Assembly: GCA_964563585.1 (NCBI GenBank)
Contig: CAZLXG010000031.1
Coordinates: 1-26,368 of the forward strand
Length of the DNA stretch: 26,368 nt
Origin: CAZLXG01 sp964563585
GTDB lineage: Bacteria; Bacteroidota; Bacteroidia; Flavobacteriales; Flavobacteriaceae
Direction: 5' to 3'
The position numbers were made by a program, and so were the translations under genes. The notes below the pieces were generated by a model that worked only from the letters and a program-made list of their open reading frames with translations, searched no databases and was not told the DNA's origin. Of the stretch, positions 1-8,241 are shown one piece after another (position 1 is the first letter of the stretch; every line of letters begins with the position of its first letter).

Positions 1-8
1 CTTCAAAA

Positions 9-1220
9 TTATTCATTTAATAAATCGTTAACAAAATCTTCAAACTCTTTTTTAAACACAACAAATTCATTACCAGTTGCTGGACCATTAAAACCAGTAT
101 GTATTTTTCTTACTATACCCTTTTTGTCAATAAAAATAGTAGTTGGGTAAGATAACACATGGTTTAACATAGGTAATTTTTCTTGTGCTTTCACTTTACT
201 AGTCGAACCAATTTGAGCTAATAAAATAGGGTATTCTATACCAACACGTTCTTGCAATCGCTTAATATTATTAAAAGCCGCTTCTTCAGTTTTTACATAC
301 TCGAAAGCTAAACCAATAATTTCTATATCATCATTTTTATGAGTATTATAAAACTCAGTATAATATTTACTTTCATCCAAACAATTTGGACACCAAGTGC
401 CTAAAAGCTGAATTAAAACCACTTTATCTTTAAAACGTTCATCATCTAAAGACACCATATCACCATTAGCATCTGGAAACGAAAATGACATTTTTCTATA
501 ACCTTCTTTTAAATACGTTAATGTATTAGCATCAGGTAATTCATAGGTTTCGTTTCGCTTTGCGATAAAAGGTTCTTCCCAATGGTTTCCTGAAAAATAG
601 GTGCCATACATGGTGCTATCGGTTACTACGGCATTAAACAAAAACGCATGAGCGCCATCAAACGTAGATAATTGTAATTGATTTCCGTTTAAAACACCTT
701 CTAAATATCTGTAATCGCCAGTGGCTGTTCTAAAAGTACCCGTTACATGATTACCTTCTTGCTTAAAAATGCCTTTTGCAATGTATTTGTCTGCTGCAAT
801 ATCTGGACTAAAAACGGTTTCCCAATTACCAGAAATAATATGTTCTGCTTTGTCTGTTACATCAAACCTAGTAGCGTTTTTTTCTGCTTTAAAGGGCACT
901 ACTCTATCTAAATTAGCTTTTACAAAACTTCCGTTTAAAACATCGTTTTCAATTTTAGCAACTATAAAACCTTCAAAAACTGGTGTTTTTATATAAACCG
1001 AATCGTTTTTGTATTCAATTTCATCAACTTCAATAACTTCTTCAGCATTAAAAATTTTCAATTCAGTTTCTGAAATTACTTCAAAATTAAATGGTAATTC
1101 TTGCTTACTACTTACTTTTAAAGACGCTCTATAAACACCAGGTTCGAGTTTATTTACAGGCTTTTCATGCTTACAGGAACAAAAAACAAAAACTAATAAA
1201 ACGATAATAATATACTTCAT
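9..1220 (-). CDS. TlpA-like thioredoxin-fold lipoprotein
   Basis: A 403-residue exported lipoprotein that probably acts as a thiol-disulfide oxidoreductase in the cell envelope. I chose the start at 1220 because it gives a clean lipoprotein signal (hydrophobic residues 3-13, then F-C-S-C with the acylated Cys at 16). The longer open frame begins with 40 residues that do not look like a signal and would overlap the pheT promoter. Residues about 20-235 form a Bacteroidota-type N-terminal region of beta strands without a recognised name. Residues about 240-403 are an AhpC/TSA-Redoxin domain with an intact W-C-P-N-C motif (Cys277 and Cys280) and a cis-Pro segment (Y-P-T-T-I-F-I-D) near residue 353. 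It is divergent from pheT. The redox domain is certain; the substrate is unknown. Confidence 0.85.
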   Translation of the reverse strand: MKYIIIVLLVFVFCSCKHEKPVNKLEPGVYRASLKVSSKQELPFNFEVISETELKIFNAEEVIEVDEIEYKNDSVYIKTPVFEGFIVAKIENDVLNGSFVKANLDRVVPFKAEKNATRFDVTDKAEHIISGNWETVFSPDIAADKYIAKGIFKQEGNHVTGTFRTATGDYRYLEGVLNGNQLQLSTFDGAHAFLFNAVVTDSTMYGTYFSGNHWEEPFIAKRNETYELPDANTLTYLKEGYRKMSFSFPDANGDMVSLDDERFKDKVVLIQLLGTWCPNCLDESKYYTEFYNTHKNDDIEIIGLAFEYVKTEEAAFNNIKRLQERVGIEYPILLAQIGSTSKVKAQEKLPMLNHVLSYPTTIFIDKKGIVRKIHTGFNGPATGNEFVVFKKEFEDFVNDLLNE

Positions 1221-1305
1221 AACTACAATATTGAATATGATTATTCGAAATAACAACAAAATACTTACAAATTGAAAAATACGTTCACAAAATAAAGCGC
1301 ATTGT

Positions 1306-1335
1306 TTGAATGCTAGCTTCAATATTTTATCTTTA
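1306..1335 (+). promoter_or_regulatory. pheT promoter (Bacteroidota type)
   Basis: TTG at 1306-1308 is followed after 19 bases by TATCTTTA at 1328-1335, close to the Bacteroidota -33/-7 consensus TTG / TAnnTTTG. The last base of the -7 box deviates. Transcription would begin near 1341, leaving a leader of about 17 bases before the pheT start at 1358. This supports the downstream start choice for pheT. Confidence 0.55.
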
Positions 1336-1357
1336 CGCACTTAATAGTATTTCATTT

Positions 1358-3784
1358 ATGAAGATTTCTTACAATTGGTTAAAACAATTTTTAAAGATTG
1401 ATTGGACACCAGAACAAACTAGCGAATTATTAACAGATTTAGGTCTTGAGGTTGAAGGTGTAGAAGCATACCAATCGGTTAAAGGCGGTTTAGAAGGTAT
1501 TATTGTTGGCGAGGTTTTAACTTGTATTAAACACCCAAATGCAGATAAATTAAAGTTAACCACAGTTAATATTGGTGGCGAATCGCCATTGCAAATTGTT
1601 TGTGGCGCACCAAATGTTGCTGCTGGTCAAAAAGTACCAGTTGCTACTATTGGCACGACGCTTTATACTGAAGAAGGCGAATCTTGGACGATTAAAAAAG
1701 GTAAGATTCGTGGTGAAGAAAGCTTTGGAATGATTTGCGCCGAAGATGAATTAGGTTTAGGAAAATCACATGATGGTATTTTAGTTTTGGATGAAACCAT
1801 TAAGATTGGAACTCCTGTTGCTGATATTTTTGATATTGAAAACGACCAAATTTTTGAAATTGGATTAACTCCAAATCGTGCTGATGCGATGAGTCATTTA
1901 GGAACTGCTCGCGATTTAAAAGCAGGATTGGTGCAAAAAGATGTAATTCTAGAACTTATTACACCATCGGTTAGTGCGTTTCATATTGAAAATAGAACGT
2001 TAAAGATTGATATAGACGTAAAAAACAAAGATTTAGCGCCTCGTTATTGCGGTGTTACTATTTCTGGTTTAAAAGTAAAAGAATCACCTACTTGGTTGCA
2101 ACACCGTTTAAAAGCTATTGGTTTAAGCCCAATAAACAATATTGTTGATGCTACAAATTATGTGCTACACGAGTTAGGACAACCATTACATGCCTTTGAT
2201 GCTGTAAAAATTTCTGGTAATAAAATTGAAGTTAAAACTTTAAAGGCAGGCACAAAATTCATCACTTTAGATGGTGTTGAACGTGAATTGCATGAAGATG
2301 ATTTAATGATTTGTGATGCTGAAAAACCAATGTGTATTGCTGGTGTTTTTGGCGGTATAAATTCTGGTGTTACGGAAGCTACAACAAGCATCTTTTTAGA
2401 AAGTGCTTATTTTAATCCTGTAAGTATTAGAAAAACTGCTAAACGTCATAACTTAAATACGGATGCTTCTTTTAGGTTTGAGCGTGGTATTGACCCAAAT
2501 ATTACAGAATATGCGTTAAAACGTGCTGTATTATTAATACAAGAGATTGCTGGTGGAGATATTACTAGTGACCTTATTGATGTGTATCCAAATAAAATTG
2601 AAGATTTTCAAGTACGTTTAAGCTTTGAAAATGCTAAGAAATTAATCGGTGAAGAAATACCGAAAGAAATTATTAAACGTATTCTAACATCGTTAGATAT
2701 TAAAGTCAATAATGTAACTGAAGCTGGTTTAGGCTTAACGGTTCCTGCATACAGAAATGATGTGCAACGTGAAGCAGATGTTATTGAAGAAATATTGCGT
2801 GTTTACGGATATAACAATATTAAAACTACCGAAAAATTAAACGCTTCGATTTCTAGTACATCACGATTTGAAGACCATAAAATTCAAGATATTGTTGGCA
2901 ATCAATTAGCAGCACAAGGTTATTTTGAAATACTTTCAAATTCTTTAACCACACCAAGTTACATTGCTTTAAGCGAACAATTAAAAGAAGAACATAATAT
3001 TACAATGTTGAATCCTTTAAGTAACGATTTGTCGGTTTTAAGACAATCATTATTATTTTCAGGATTGGAAGCTTTATCATATAATATCAATAGAAAACGT
3101 CAAGATTTAAAATTGTTTGAATTTGGTAAAACATACCATGATTATACAAATGAAAGAGCCGAAAATAAACATTTAACACTTTTTGCTACAGGTAATTCAA
3201 CTCAAGAAAGTTGGCATGCACCGAGTAAGAAAAGTGATTTCTTCTTTTTAAAAGGAAGTATTATCGCTACACTTGAACGTTTAGGGGTTTCTAGATATAA
3301 CGAATCACCAATTAAAAACGATTTATTTAGCGAAGGTTTAGCATTTAGTCTTGGTAAAACAAAACTTGTAGATTTTGGTTTAGTAAAGAAATCGATATTA
3401 AAACATTTTGATATTTCTCAGGATGTGTTATTTGCAGATTTTAATTGGGATGCTATTTTAGATATTGTAAAACGAAATAAAATTACTTTTAAAGATATTC
3501 CGAAATACCCAGAAGTACGTCGCGATTTTGCTTTATTGCTGGATAACGAGGTTACATTTGAATCTATTTACAAAATAGCAAAACAAAGTGAAAAGCAATT
3601 ACTTAAAAAAGTAAATCTTTTTGATGTTTATCAGGGTGAAAATTTACCAAAAGGAAAGAAAAGCTATGCGGTTAGTTTTACATTACAAGATGAACACAAA
3701 ACACTTACTGATAAGCAGATAGATAAAATAATGAGCGAATTACAGCAAAATTTTGAACAACAATTGGGCGCTGAATTACGCTAA
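1358..3784 (+). CDS. pheT: Phenylalanine--tRNA ligase beta subunit
   Basis: An 808-residue beta chain of cytoplasmic phenylalanyl-tRNA synthetase, which with PheS charges tRNA-Phe. The start at 1358 gives the classic N-terminus M-K-I-S-Y-N-W-L; the frame stays open upstream to 1310, but that part overlaps the promoter. The domain order is the bacterial one: a tRNA-binding (EMAP-like) domain at about 44-155 with H-P-N-A-D-K-L, B3/B4 editing-type domain around 215-390, B5 around 405-475, the catalytic-like core, and a C-terminal anticodon-binding FDX-ACB domain at about 715-808 beginning near Y-P-E-V-R-R-D-F. Length is normal for the family. pheS is not adjacent in this window. It has its own promoter. 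Confidence 0.97.
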   Translation: MKISYNWLKQFLKIDWTPEQTSELLTDLGLEVEGVEAYQSVKGGLEGIIVGEVLTCIKHPNADKLKLTTVNIGGESPLQIVCGAPNVAAGQKVPVATIGTTLYTEEGESWTIKKGKIRGEESFGMICAEDELGLGKSHDGILVLDETIKIGTPVADIFDIENDQIFEIGLTPNRADAMSHLGTARDLKAGLVQKDVILELITPSVSAFHIENRTLKIDIDVKNKDLAPRYCGVTISGLKVKESPTWLQHRLKAIGLSPINNIVDATNYVLHELGQPLHAFDAVKISGNKIEVKTLKAGTKFITLDGVERELHEDDLMICDAEKPMCIAGVFGGINSGVTEATTSIFLESAYFNPVSIRKTAKRHNLNTDASFRFERGIDPNITEYALKRAVLLIQEIAGGDITSDLIDVYPNKIEDFQVRLSFENAKKLIGEEIPKEIIKRILTSLDIKVNNVTEAGLGLTVPAYRNDVQREADVIEEILRVYGYNNIKTTEKLNASISSTSRFEDHKIQDIVGNQLAAQGYFEILSNSLTTPSYIALSEQLKEEHNITMLNPLSNDLSVLRQSLLFSGLEALSYNINRKRQDLKLFEFGKTYHDYTNERAENKHLTLFATGNSTQESWHAPSKKSDFFFLKGSIIATLERLGVSRYNESPIKNDLFSEGLAFSLGKTKLVDFGLVKKSILKHFDISQDVLFADFNWDAILDIVKRNKITFKDIPKYPEVRRDFALLLDNEVTFESIYKIAKQSEKQLLKKVNLFDVYQGENLPKGKKSYAVSFTLQDEHKTLTDKQIDKIMSELQQNFEQQLGAELR

Positions 3785-3787
3785 TTT

Positions 3788-4117
3788 ATGATATTTCGAA
3801 AAGCTTTATTTCTGGTTCCTATTTTACTATTCACTTTAAATTTAAGTGCATAAAAAATAAAAATACCAAATGATTCAGCTTCTATAGGCAAATTAGCTAT
3901 TTATGATGCGAAACAAATGTTTTTAGGTTTTTAAGCATTCTTTTACCAAACCTTTACATTGGAAAGGAACAGACTTTAAAACACTTATACAAAGTATTAG
4001 CAAAACCATTTTTGGCAGAGCAAGATAGGACATGGCTTAGAAAGTAATGAGTTTCGGTTTTGGTCTAATGAACCTAAATTTTACTCCTTTCCTTCTGTCT
4101 TATTTCATTCGACATGA
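3788..4117 (+). pseudogene. Decayed secreted-protein gene, possibly PAP2 family
   Basis: This stretch right behind pheT reads as a broken gene. Codons from ATG 3788 give a good signal peptide (M-I-F-R-K-A-L-F-L-V-P ... L-N-L-S-A) that ends in TAA at 3851-3853. Flavobacterial signal peptides usually end A|Q, so TAA probably arose from CAA. The same frame continues as K-I-K-I-P-N-D-S-A to G-F at about 3930. A one-base slip in a T run moves the reading to the frame at 3933 (K-H-S-F-T-K-P-L-H-W-K-G-T-D-F-K-T-L), which stops at 4026. A second slip returns it to the first frame (G-H-G-L-E-S-N-E-F-R-F-W-S-N-E), which stops at 4115. The F-T-x-P-x-x-W-x-x-x-D-F pattern resembles the region after the signal in Bacteroidota PAP2 phosphatases, but that identity is weak and the catalytic part is absent. 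The last ~30 bases merge with a repeat-like sequence. Confidence 0.6.
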
Positions 4118-4118
4118 C
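4085..4118. repeat. Degraded intergenic repeat-like sequence
   Basis: Read on the minus strand this begins GTCATGTCGAATGAAATAAG, which resembles the GTCAT-G/T-TCGA-type dispersed intergenic repeats common in Flavobacteriaceae genomes. Only one copy lies in the window, so the repeat status rests on memory of similar sequences rather than on anything countable here. Confidence 0.25.
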
Positions 4119-4172
4119 TAAAGTTATTTTTAAATTTCGTATCTTATAAAAGAACTCTTAAATCTAAATGTT

Positions 4173-4406
4173 ATGTCTGATTCAAATTATATAAAAATAT
4201 TCACCGGAAACTTTCTTATCGCACAACGTATTGTAACTGCACTTAATGAAATTGGTGTTATTGCAGTAGTAAAAGATTTAACAGATTCTGGACTTATATC
4301 AGTTTTTGGTTCTTCTAATTCTGCCCTTCAGGAAATTTCTATACATAAAGACGAACTAGATAAATCTGTAGGAATTGTTGAAAGTATTTCTTCTCAATTA
4401 CAATAG
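4173..4406 (+). CDS. DUF2007 domain protein
   Basis: A 77-residue cytoplasmic protein whose whole length matches the small DUF2007 family (putative signal-transducing protein), a GlnB-like alpha/beta fold of unknown role. Visible features are the N-terminal strand I-K-I-F-T-G, the helix with A-Q-R-I-V-T-A-L-N-E-I-G, the strand with V-V-K-D, the F-G-S-S-N turn and the C-terminal I-H-K-D-E-L-D-K-S-V-G-I-V-E segment. There is no signal peptide or membrane segment. It stands alone between a pseudogene and the convergent ABC-F gene. No function can be given beyond the family name. Confidence 0.85.
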   Translation: MSDSNYIKIFTGNFLIAQRIVTALNEIGVIAVVKDLTDSGLISVFGSSNSALQEISIHKDELDKSVGIVESISSQLQ

Positions 4407-4490
4407 TAATATCATTGTGTGATTTGAAAAAAATCGCGATAATCTGTTTGTTTATTAATTGAAATTATAGTTTTAGTTCCTTTTTATAAG

Positions 4491-4529
4491 ATTACCACGT
4501 CGCTATCACTCCTCGTAATAACGAGTTGG
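4491..4529. repeat. REP-like element between convergent genes
   Basis: Read on the minus strand this is CGTTATTACGAGGAGTGATA followed by GCGACGTGGTAATCTTA. It closely resembles the dispersed repeat CGTCATTGCGAGGAG...CGACGTGGCAATCTCA found between genes in many bacteria, with several GC-to-AT changes. CTCGT 4512-4516 and ACGAG 4521-4525 can form a five-pair hairpin. It sits between the 3' ends of the DUF2007 gene and the ABC-F gene, where such elements usually lie. It may help end transcription from both sides. Confidence 0.45.
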
Positions 4530-4530
4530 T

Positions 4531-6153
4531 TTAAGCTGAATACATTTTATTACGCATTTCTTTAATCTTAGGATTTTGCATATATTCATCAAACGTTGTG
4601 TATCTATCAATAATTCCGTTTGGTGTTAGCTCTACTACTCTATTAGCTACTGTTTGCGCAAACTCATGATCATGTGTTGTAAACAATATTGTGCCTTTAA
4701 AGTTTTTAAGCGAATTATTAAAAGCTGTAATACTCTCCAAATCTAAGTGGTTGGTTGGCTCATCTAATTGTAACACATTAGCTCTTGTCATCATCATTCT
4801 ACTTAACATACAGCGTACTTTTTCGCCTCCAGATACTACGGTAGATTTTTTAAATGCTTCTTCTCCACTAAAAATCATTTTTCCTAAGAAACCACGAATA
4901 TTTACTTCTTCACGTTCTTCTTCTGTTTGTGCCCATTGACGTAACCAATCTATCAACGTTAAATCGTTATTAAAAAAATCACTATTATCTAATGGCAAAT
5001 ACGATTGTGTTGTTGTAACACCCCAAGCAAACTTACCAGAATCAGCTTTTTCTTTATTGTTTAATATTTGATAAAATGCCGTTGTTGCTCTAGAATCTTT
5101 CGAAAAAACAACTACTTTATCACCTTTATTTAAGTTTAAATTGATGTTTTTAAACAAAACATCTCCATCATCAGTTGATGCTGATAATTTATCAACGTTC
5201 AAAATTTGGTCGCCCGCTTCTCTATCGCGTTCAAAAATAATAGCTGGATAACGACGACTTGTTCGTCTAATGTCAGCAATATTTAATTTATCAATCATTT
5301 TCTTTCTACTCGTAGCTTGCTTACTCTTAGCCATATTAGCAGAAAAACGACGTATAAATTCTTCTAATTCTTTTTTCTTCTCTTCAGCCTTTTTGTTTTG
5401 TTGCGCATGTTGTCTCGCTGCTAATTGGGACGATTCGTACCAAAATGTATAGTTACCAGAGAAATGATTAATCTTACCAAAATCAATATCAGAAATATGT
5501 GTACAAACCGCATCTAGAAAGTGTCTATCGTGCGAAACTACAATAACACAATTATCATAATTTGCTAAGAAGTTTTCTAACCAAGAAATTGTTTCGTAAT
5601 CTAAATCGTTAGTAGGCTCATCCATAATTAACACGTCTGGGCTACCAAAAAGTGCTTGTGCTAATAACACACGTACTTTTTGTTTTCCATCCAAATCTGC
5701 CATCAATGTGTAATGAAACTCTTCTTTAATACCTAAATTAGACAACATTGCCGCAGCATTACTATCGGCATTCCATCCATCCATTTCTTCAAACTGAACT
5801 TGAAGCTCTCCTATTTTATCTGCATTTTCATCTGTATAATCGGCATAAAGTGCATCAATTTCAGTTTTAATTTTATACAATGGTTTGTTTCCCATCAAAA
5901 TCGTTTCTAAAACTGTATGTTCATCATATAAATTATGATTTTGCTCAAGCACAGACATACGCTTACCTGCTTCTAACGAAACATGACCTGATGTTGGATC
6001 TTGTTTTCCTGAAATAATTTTTAGAAAAGTAGATTTCCCAGAACCATTTGCTCCTATAATTCCGTAGCAATTCCCGTTATTAAAAGTGGTGCTTACTTCA
6101 TCAAAAAGCACTCGTTTACCGAATTGTACTGAAAGGTTTGAAACTGATAACAT
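4531..6153 (-). CDS. ybiT: ABC-F ATPase, YbiT type
   Basis: A 540-residue soluble ABC-F protein, a class that acts on the ribosome rather than in transport. It aligns along its length with E. coli YbiT as I remember it. The first nucleotide-binding domain has Walker A G34-A-N-G-S-G-K-S-T42, a degenerate signature (D-G-K-Q-K-V-R, as in YbiT itself), Walker B D-E-P-T-N 178-182 and H-D-R 208-210. A charged linker at about 240-310 carries the F-S-A-N-x-x-K-S-x-Q-A-T-S-R motif of this group. The second domain has an intact signature S-G-G-E-K 441-445, Walker B D-E-P-T-N-H-L-D 464-471 and T-H-D-H 493-496. Its Walker A position (350-358) reads F-S-K-D-S-R-A-T-T, so the glycines and the catalytic Lys are lost. 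The role in translation is inferred from the family. Confidence 0.9.
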   Translation of the reverse strand: MLSVSNLSVQFGKRVLFDEVSTTFNNGNCYGIIGANGSGKSTFLKIISGKQDPTSGHVSLEAGKRMSVLEQNHNLYDEHTVLETILMGNKPLYKIKTEIDALYADYTDENADKIGELQVQFEEMDGWNADSNAAAMLSNLGIKEEFHYTLMADLDGKQKVRVLLAQALFGSPDVLIMDEPTNDLDYETISWLENFLANYDNCVIVVSHDRHFLDAVCTHISDIDFGKINHFSGNYTFWYESSQLAARQHAQQNKKAEEKKKELEEFIRRFSANMAKSKQATSRKKMIDKLNIADIRRTSRRYPAIIFERDREAGDQILNVDKLSASTDDGDVLFKNINLNLNKGDKVVVFSKDSRATTAFYQILNNKEKADSGKFAWGVTTTQSYLPLDNSDFFNNDLTLIDWLRQWAQTEEEREEVNIRGFLGKMIFSGEEAFKKSTVVSGGEKVRCMLSRMMMTRANVLQLDEPTNHLDLESITAFNNSLKNFKGTILFTTHDHEFAQTVANRVVELTPNGIIDRYTTFDEYMQNPKIKEMRNKMYSA

Positions 6154-6172
6154 AGTAATTATTTATTTTGCG

Positions 6173-6180
6173 CAAAAGTA
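6173..6180 (-). promoter_or_regulatory. -7 promoter box of the ABC-F gene
   Basis: TACTTTTG on the minus strand fits the Bacteroidota -7 consensus TAnnTTTG and lies about 20 bases before the ABC-F start codon at 6153. No TTG is found at the usual 17-23 base spacing upstream, so only half of the promoter is supported. Confidence 0.4.
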
Positions 6181-6300
6181 GAAAATTCAAACCGTAAGAC
6201 GAAACATCAATCACTTATTTTATTACCTATTCATTTATTCAAAAACTGTGTAAACTCAATATTTAACAACGCATTAACATCACATTATAAATACAAGCTA

Positions 6301-6308
6301 TATTTTTG
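6301..6308 (+). promoter_or_regulatory. -7 promoter box of the Trx-fold lipoprotein gene
   Basis: TATTTTTG matches TAnnTTTG exactly, 30 bases before the ATG at 6339. A -33 TTG at suitable spacing is not evident. A purine-rich GAAGGGGG just upstream of the start (about 6327-6334) is an unusually strong ribosome-binding-like sequence for this phylum. Confidence 0.4.
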
Positions 6309-6338
6309 CATTACTAAGATTAAACTGAAGGGGGTTTT

Positions 6339-7760
6339 ATGAAATTTTATTTTTGGATATTAATTGTAGCAATTACAGCGACTAGTTGTAAAAATGATAC
6401 AGACCAAACTGAAGGTGATTATGCTTTTTTAGGTGGCGAAATTATTAACGCTAACAATAACTTTGTTGTTATATCGAAATCGAAATGTATTTTAGATACC
6501 ATAATACTTGATGGTAAAAGCCGATTTGTTTACAAAGTAGAAAATATGCACGCTGGCCTTTATACATTTCTTCATGGCGGCGAAATTCAAATGGTTTTAT
6601 TAGAACCAAATGATAGTATAATGTTTAGACTTAATACTTTAGATTTTGACGAATCGCTAGTGTACACAGGTATTGGCGCAAAAAAAAACAACTATTTAAT
6701 TAATGAATTCTTGCAAAATGAAATTGAAGAAGAAAAAATTTTTAAGTACTGCCAATTACTTCCTGATAATTACGAAAAACAAGTAGATTCTATAAAAATA
6801 TATAAATTAAAAAAGTTAGAAACTTTTAAAAAAAAATATAAAACTTCAGATTTATTTAACAAAATAGCACAAGCAAATATTCATTATAATTATTATTTTA
6901 ATAAAGAAATTTATCCGTTTGTGCATTACGGTAAAAATAAAAGTAAAATATTAGAATCGCTTCCAGAGAACTTCTATAGCTACAGAAAAGAGATTAATTA
7001 TAATGACGATTTTCTTAAAGATTATTCTAATTACAATACTTTTTTAAGGTCGAATTTCAACAATATTGCACTTAATGTGCATTACGAACATGCAAAAGAC
7101 AGTATTTTTAACAGAACAGATTTATGTTATAATTTAGATAGACTCAAACTTGTTGATAGTTTAGTAACTAATAATACTATTAAAGAAAGCTTACTTTATG
7201 GCTATACAATTGCATATTTAACCAAAAACAAGAATACTGAGGTTAATAATATTCTTTTAAAATCCTACATAGCAAAAAGTAATAACAACTCTGGTAAAGA
7301 GATGGCAACACGTATTACAAGCTCTTTAAATAATTTAGTAGCTGGTGCAACTATACCAGAAATAAAGCTAATAAATTATAAGAACAATGTATTAAATATA
7401 AATTCTATAATAAATTCTACAACGGTTATAAGTTTTTGGTCGCACACTTATTACGAGCATTTTAAAGAAAGTCATTATAAAATTAAAGAGTTAAAAGCGA
7501 AGTATCCTGAAGTTAAATTTGTGCTAATTAATATTGATACTTACGGATTAGAAGCTTCTACAAATTCGTTAAAAAGAAACTTATTTCCTTTTGCTAATGA
7601 ATATCGATTTGTAAACCCAAAAGCTTCTATTGAGATGCTGGCTATTTACCCAATGACCAAAGCTTTAATTATAGATAATCGCAAAAAAATTGTAAATAAC
7701 AACACTAATATTTTTGCTATTAATTTTGAAGAGCAACTTTTAGGATTGATTAATAGATAG
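6339..7760 (+). CDS. Thioredoxin-fold lipoprotein lacking CxxC
   Basis: A 473-residue envelope lipoprotein: the signal ends T-A-T-S-C with the acylated Cys at 17. Residues about 28-105 resemble DUF4369, the beta-rich domain that precedes Redoxin domains in many Bacteroidota TlpA-like proteins. Residues 110-330 are a charged, mostly helical, unnamed region. Residues about 335-473 have the Redoxin/TlpA fold pattern (G-A-T-I-P-E, then V-I-S-F-W, later K-F-V-L-I-N-I-D and Y-P-M-T-K-A-L-I-I-D). After F366-W367 the position of the C-x-x-C reads Y371-Y-E-H374, so both redox cysteines are gone and disulfide exchange is unlikely. A binding or scaffold role is possible, but nothing in the sequence names it. 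It converges with the next gene; the two stop codons are one base apart. Confidence 0.75.
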   Translation: MKFYFWILIVAITATSCKNDTDQTEGDYAFLGGEIINANNNFVVISKSKCILDTIILDGKSRFVYKVENMHAGLYTFLHGGEIQMVLLEPNDSIMFRLNTLDFDESLVYTGIGAKKNNYLINEFLQNEIEEEKIFKYCQLLPDNYEKQVDSIKIYKLKKLETFKKKYKTSDLFNKIAQANIHYNYYFNKEIYPFVHYGKNKSKILESLPENFYSYRKEINYNDDFLKDYSNYNTFLRSNFNNIALNVHYEHAKDSIFNRTDLCYNLDRLKLVDSLVTNNTIKESLLYGYTIAYLTKNKNTEVNNILLKSYIAKSNNNSGKEMATRITSSLNNLVAGATIPEIKLINYKNNVLNINSIINSTTVISFWSHTYYEHFKESHYKIKELKAKYPEVKFVLINIDTYGLEASTNSLKRNLFPFANEYRFVNPKASIEMLAIYPMTKALIIDNRKKIVNNNTNIFAINFEEQLLGLINR

Positions 7761-7761
7761 T

Positions 7762-8187
7762 TTAATTAATAATTAAAGTGTAGGTTTTTGATGTGCTGTC
7801 TGTACATAAAGAATCATCAAAAACTTCATTACCAAACTCATCATAATAATATTCGTTATATGAGTCTACATCTAAAAACACTCTAAAAGTAAATCTACCA
7901 GATTCAGTTGGTGTGCCTTCAAGAATGACTTCTCTATAATCATATATTATATCTATTCCGTTAGGAATGTTGCCACTAACATCAAAATAATAATCATAGC
8001 TATTATCATTTGGCTCATTTTTAATTTCCGCAGTAATTTTATCGAAATAATAATGGTCTATAAAACCTTCATCTAATTCTACATCATGTAATTCTGGTCT
8101 TACATTAATAATGCAATCCAGAATGTTTTCGCAACTATTTAAAGTGAAAAATGCAATTAATAGTATTACTGAGATATATTGTTTCAT
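7762..8187 (-). CDS. Small lipoprotein with Ig-like (He_PIG-like) domain
   Basis: A 141-residue predicted lipoprotein. The start at 8187 was preferred over the frame's first ATG at 8220 because it begins directly with the signal peptide M-K-Q-Y-I-S-V-I-L-L and ends T-L-N-S-C19. The mature part is acidic and Tyr-rich. Residues about 75-110 hold I-P-N-G-I-D and G-T-P-T-E-S-G-R-F-T-F-R-V, the pattern of putative Ig (He_PIG, cadherin-like) domains found in surface proteins. It lies 54 bases after the SDR gene on the same strand and may be cotranscribed with it, though the two have no evident common role. Function unknown. Confidence 0.65.
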   Translation of the reverse strand: MKQYISVILLIAFFTLNSCENILDCIINVRPELHDVELDEGFIDHYYFDKITAEIKNEPNDNSYDYYFDVSGNIPNGIDIIYDYREVILEGTPTESGRFTFRVFLDVDSYNEYYYDEFGNEVFDDSLCTDSTSKTYTLIIN

Positions 8188-8241
8188 GAGAAGAATCTTT
8201 TTTGAAACAACTAATATCAACTACTATACCAAAAAACAGAT

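Noticed and set aside
769..996. Open frame of 75 codons on the plus strand
   Set aside because: It lies opposite the TlpA-like gene, has no signal or family features and mirrors that gene's codons.
1221..1340. N-terminal extension of the TlpA-like protein by 40 residues
   Set aside because: The extension hides the lipoprotein signal and overlaps the pheT promoter; the internal Met gives a canonical signal.
1310..1357. N-terminal extension of PheT by 16 residues
   Set aside because: PheT proteins begin M-K-I-S-Y-N-W-L, and the extension covers the -7 box of the promoter.
3788..4117. Sequencing error as the cause of the broken frame
   Set aside because: One nonsense codon plus two separate frameshifts, with no catalytic region left, fit real decay better than errors, although the single-base slips alone could be errors.
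7761..7777. AT palindrome at the convergent junction as a terminator
   Set aside because: It has only a one-base centre and no GC pairs, so it cannot form a stable hairpin.
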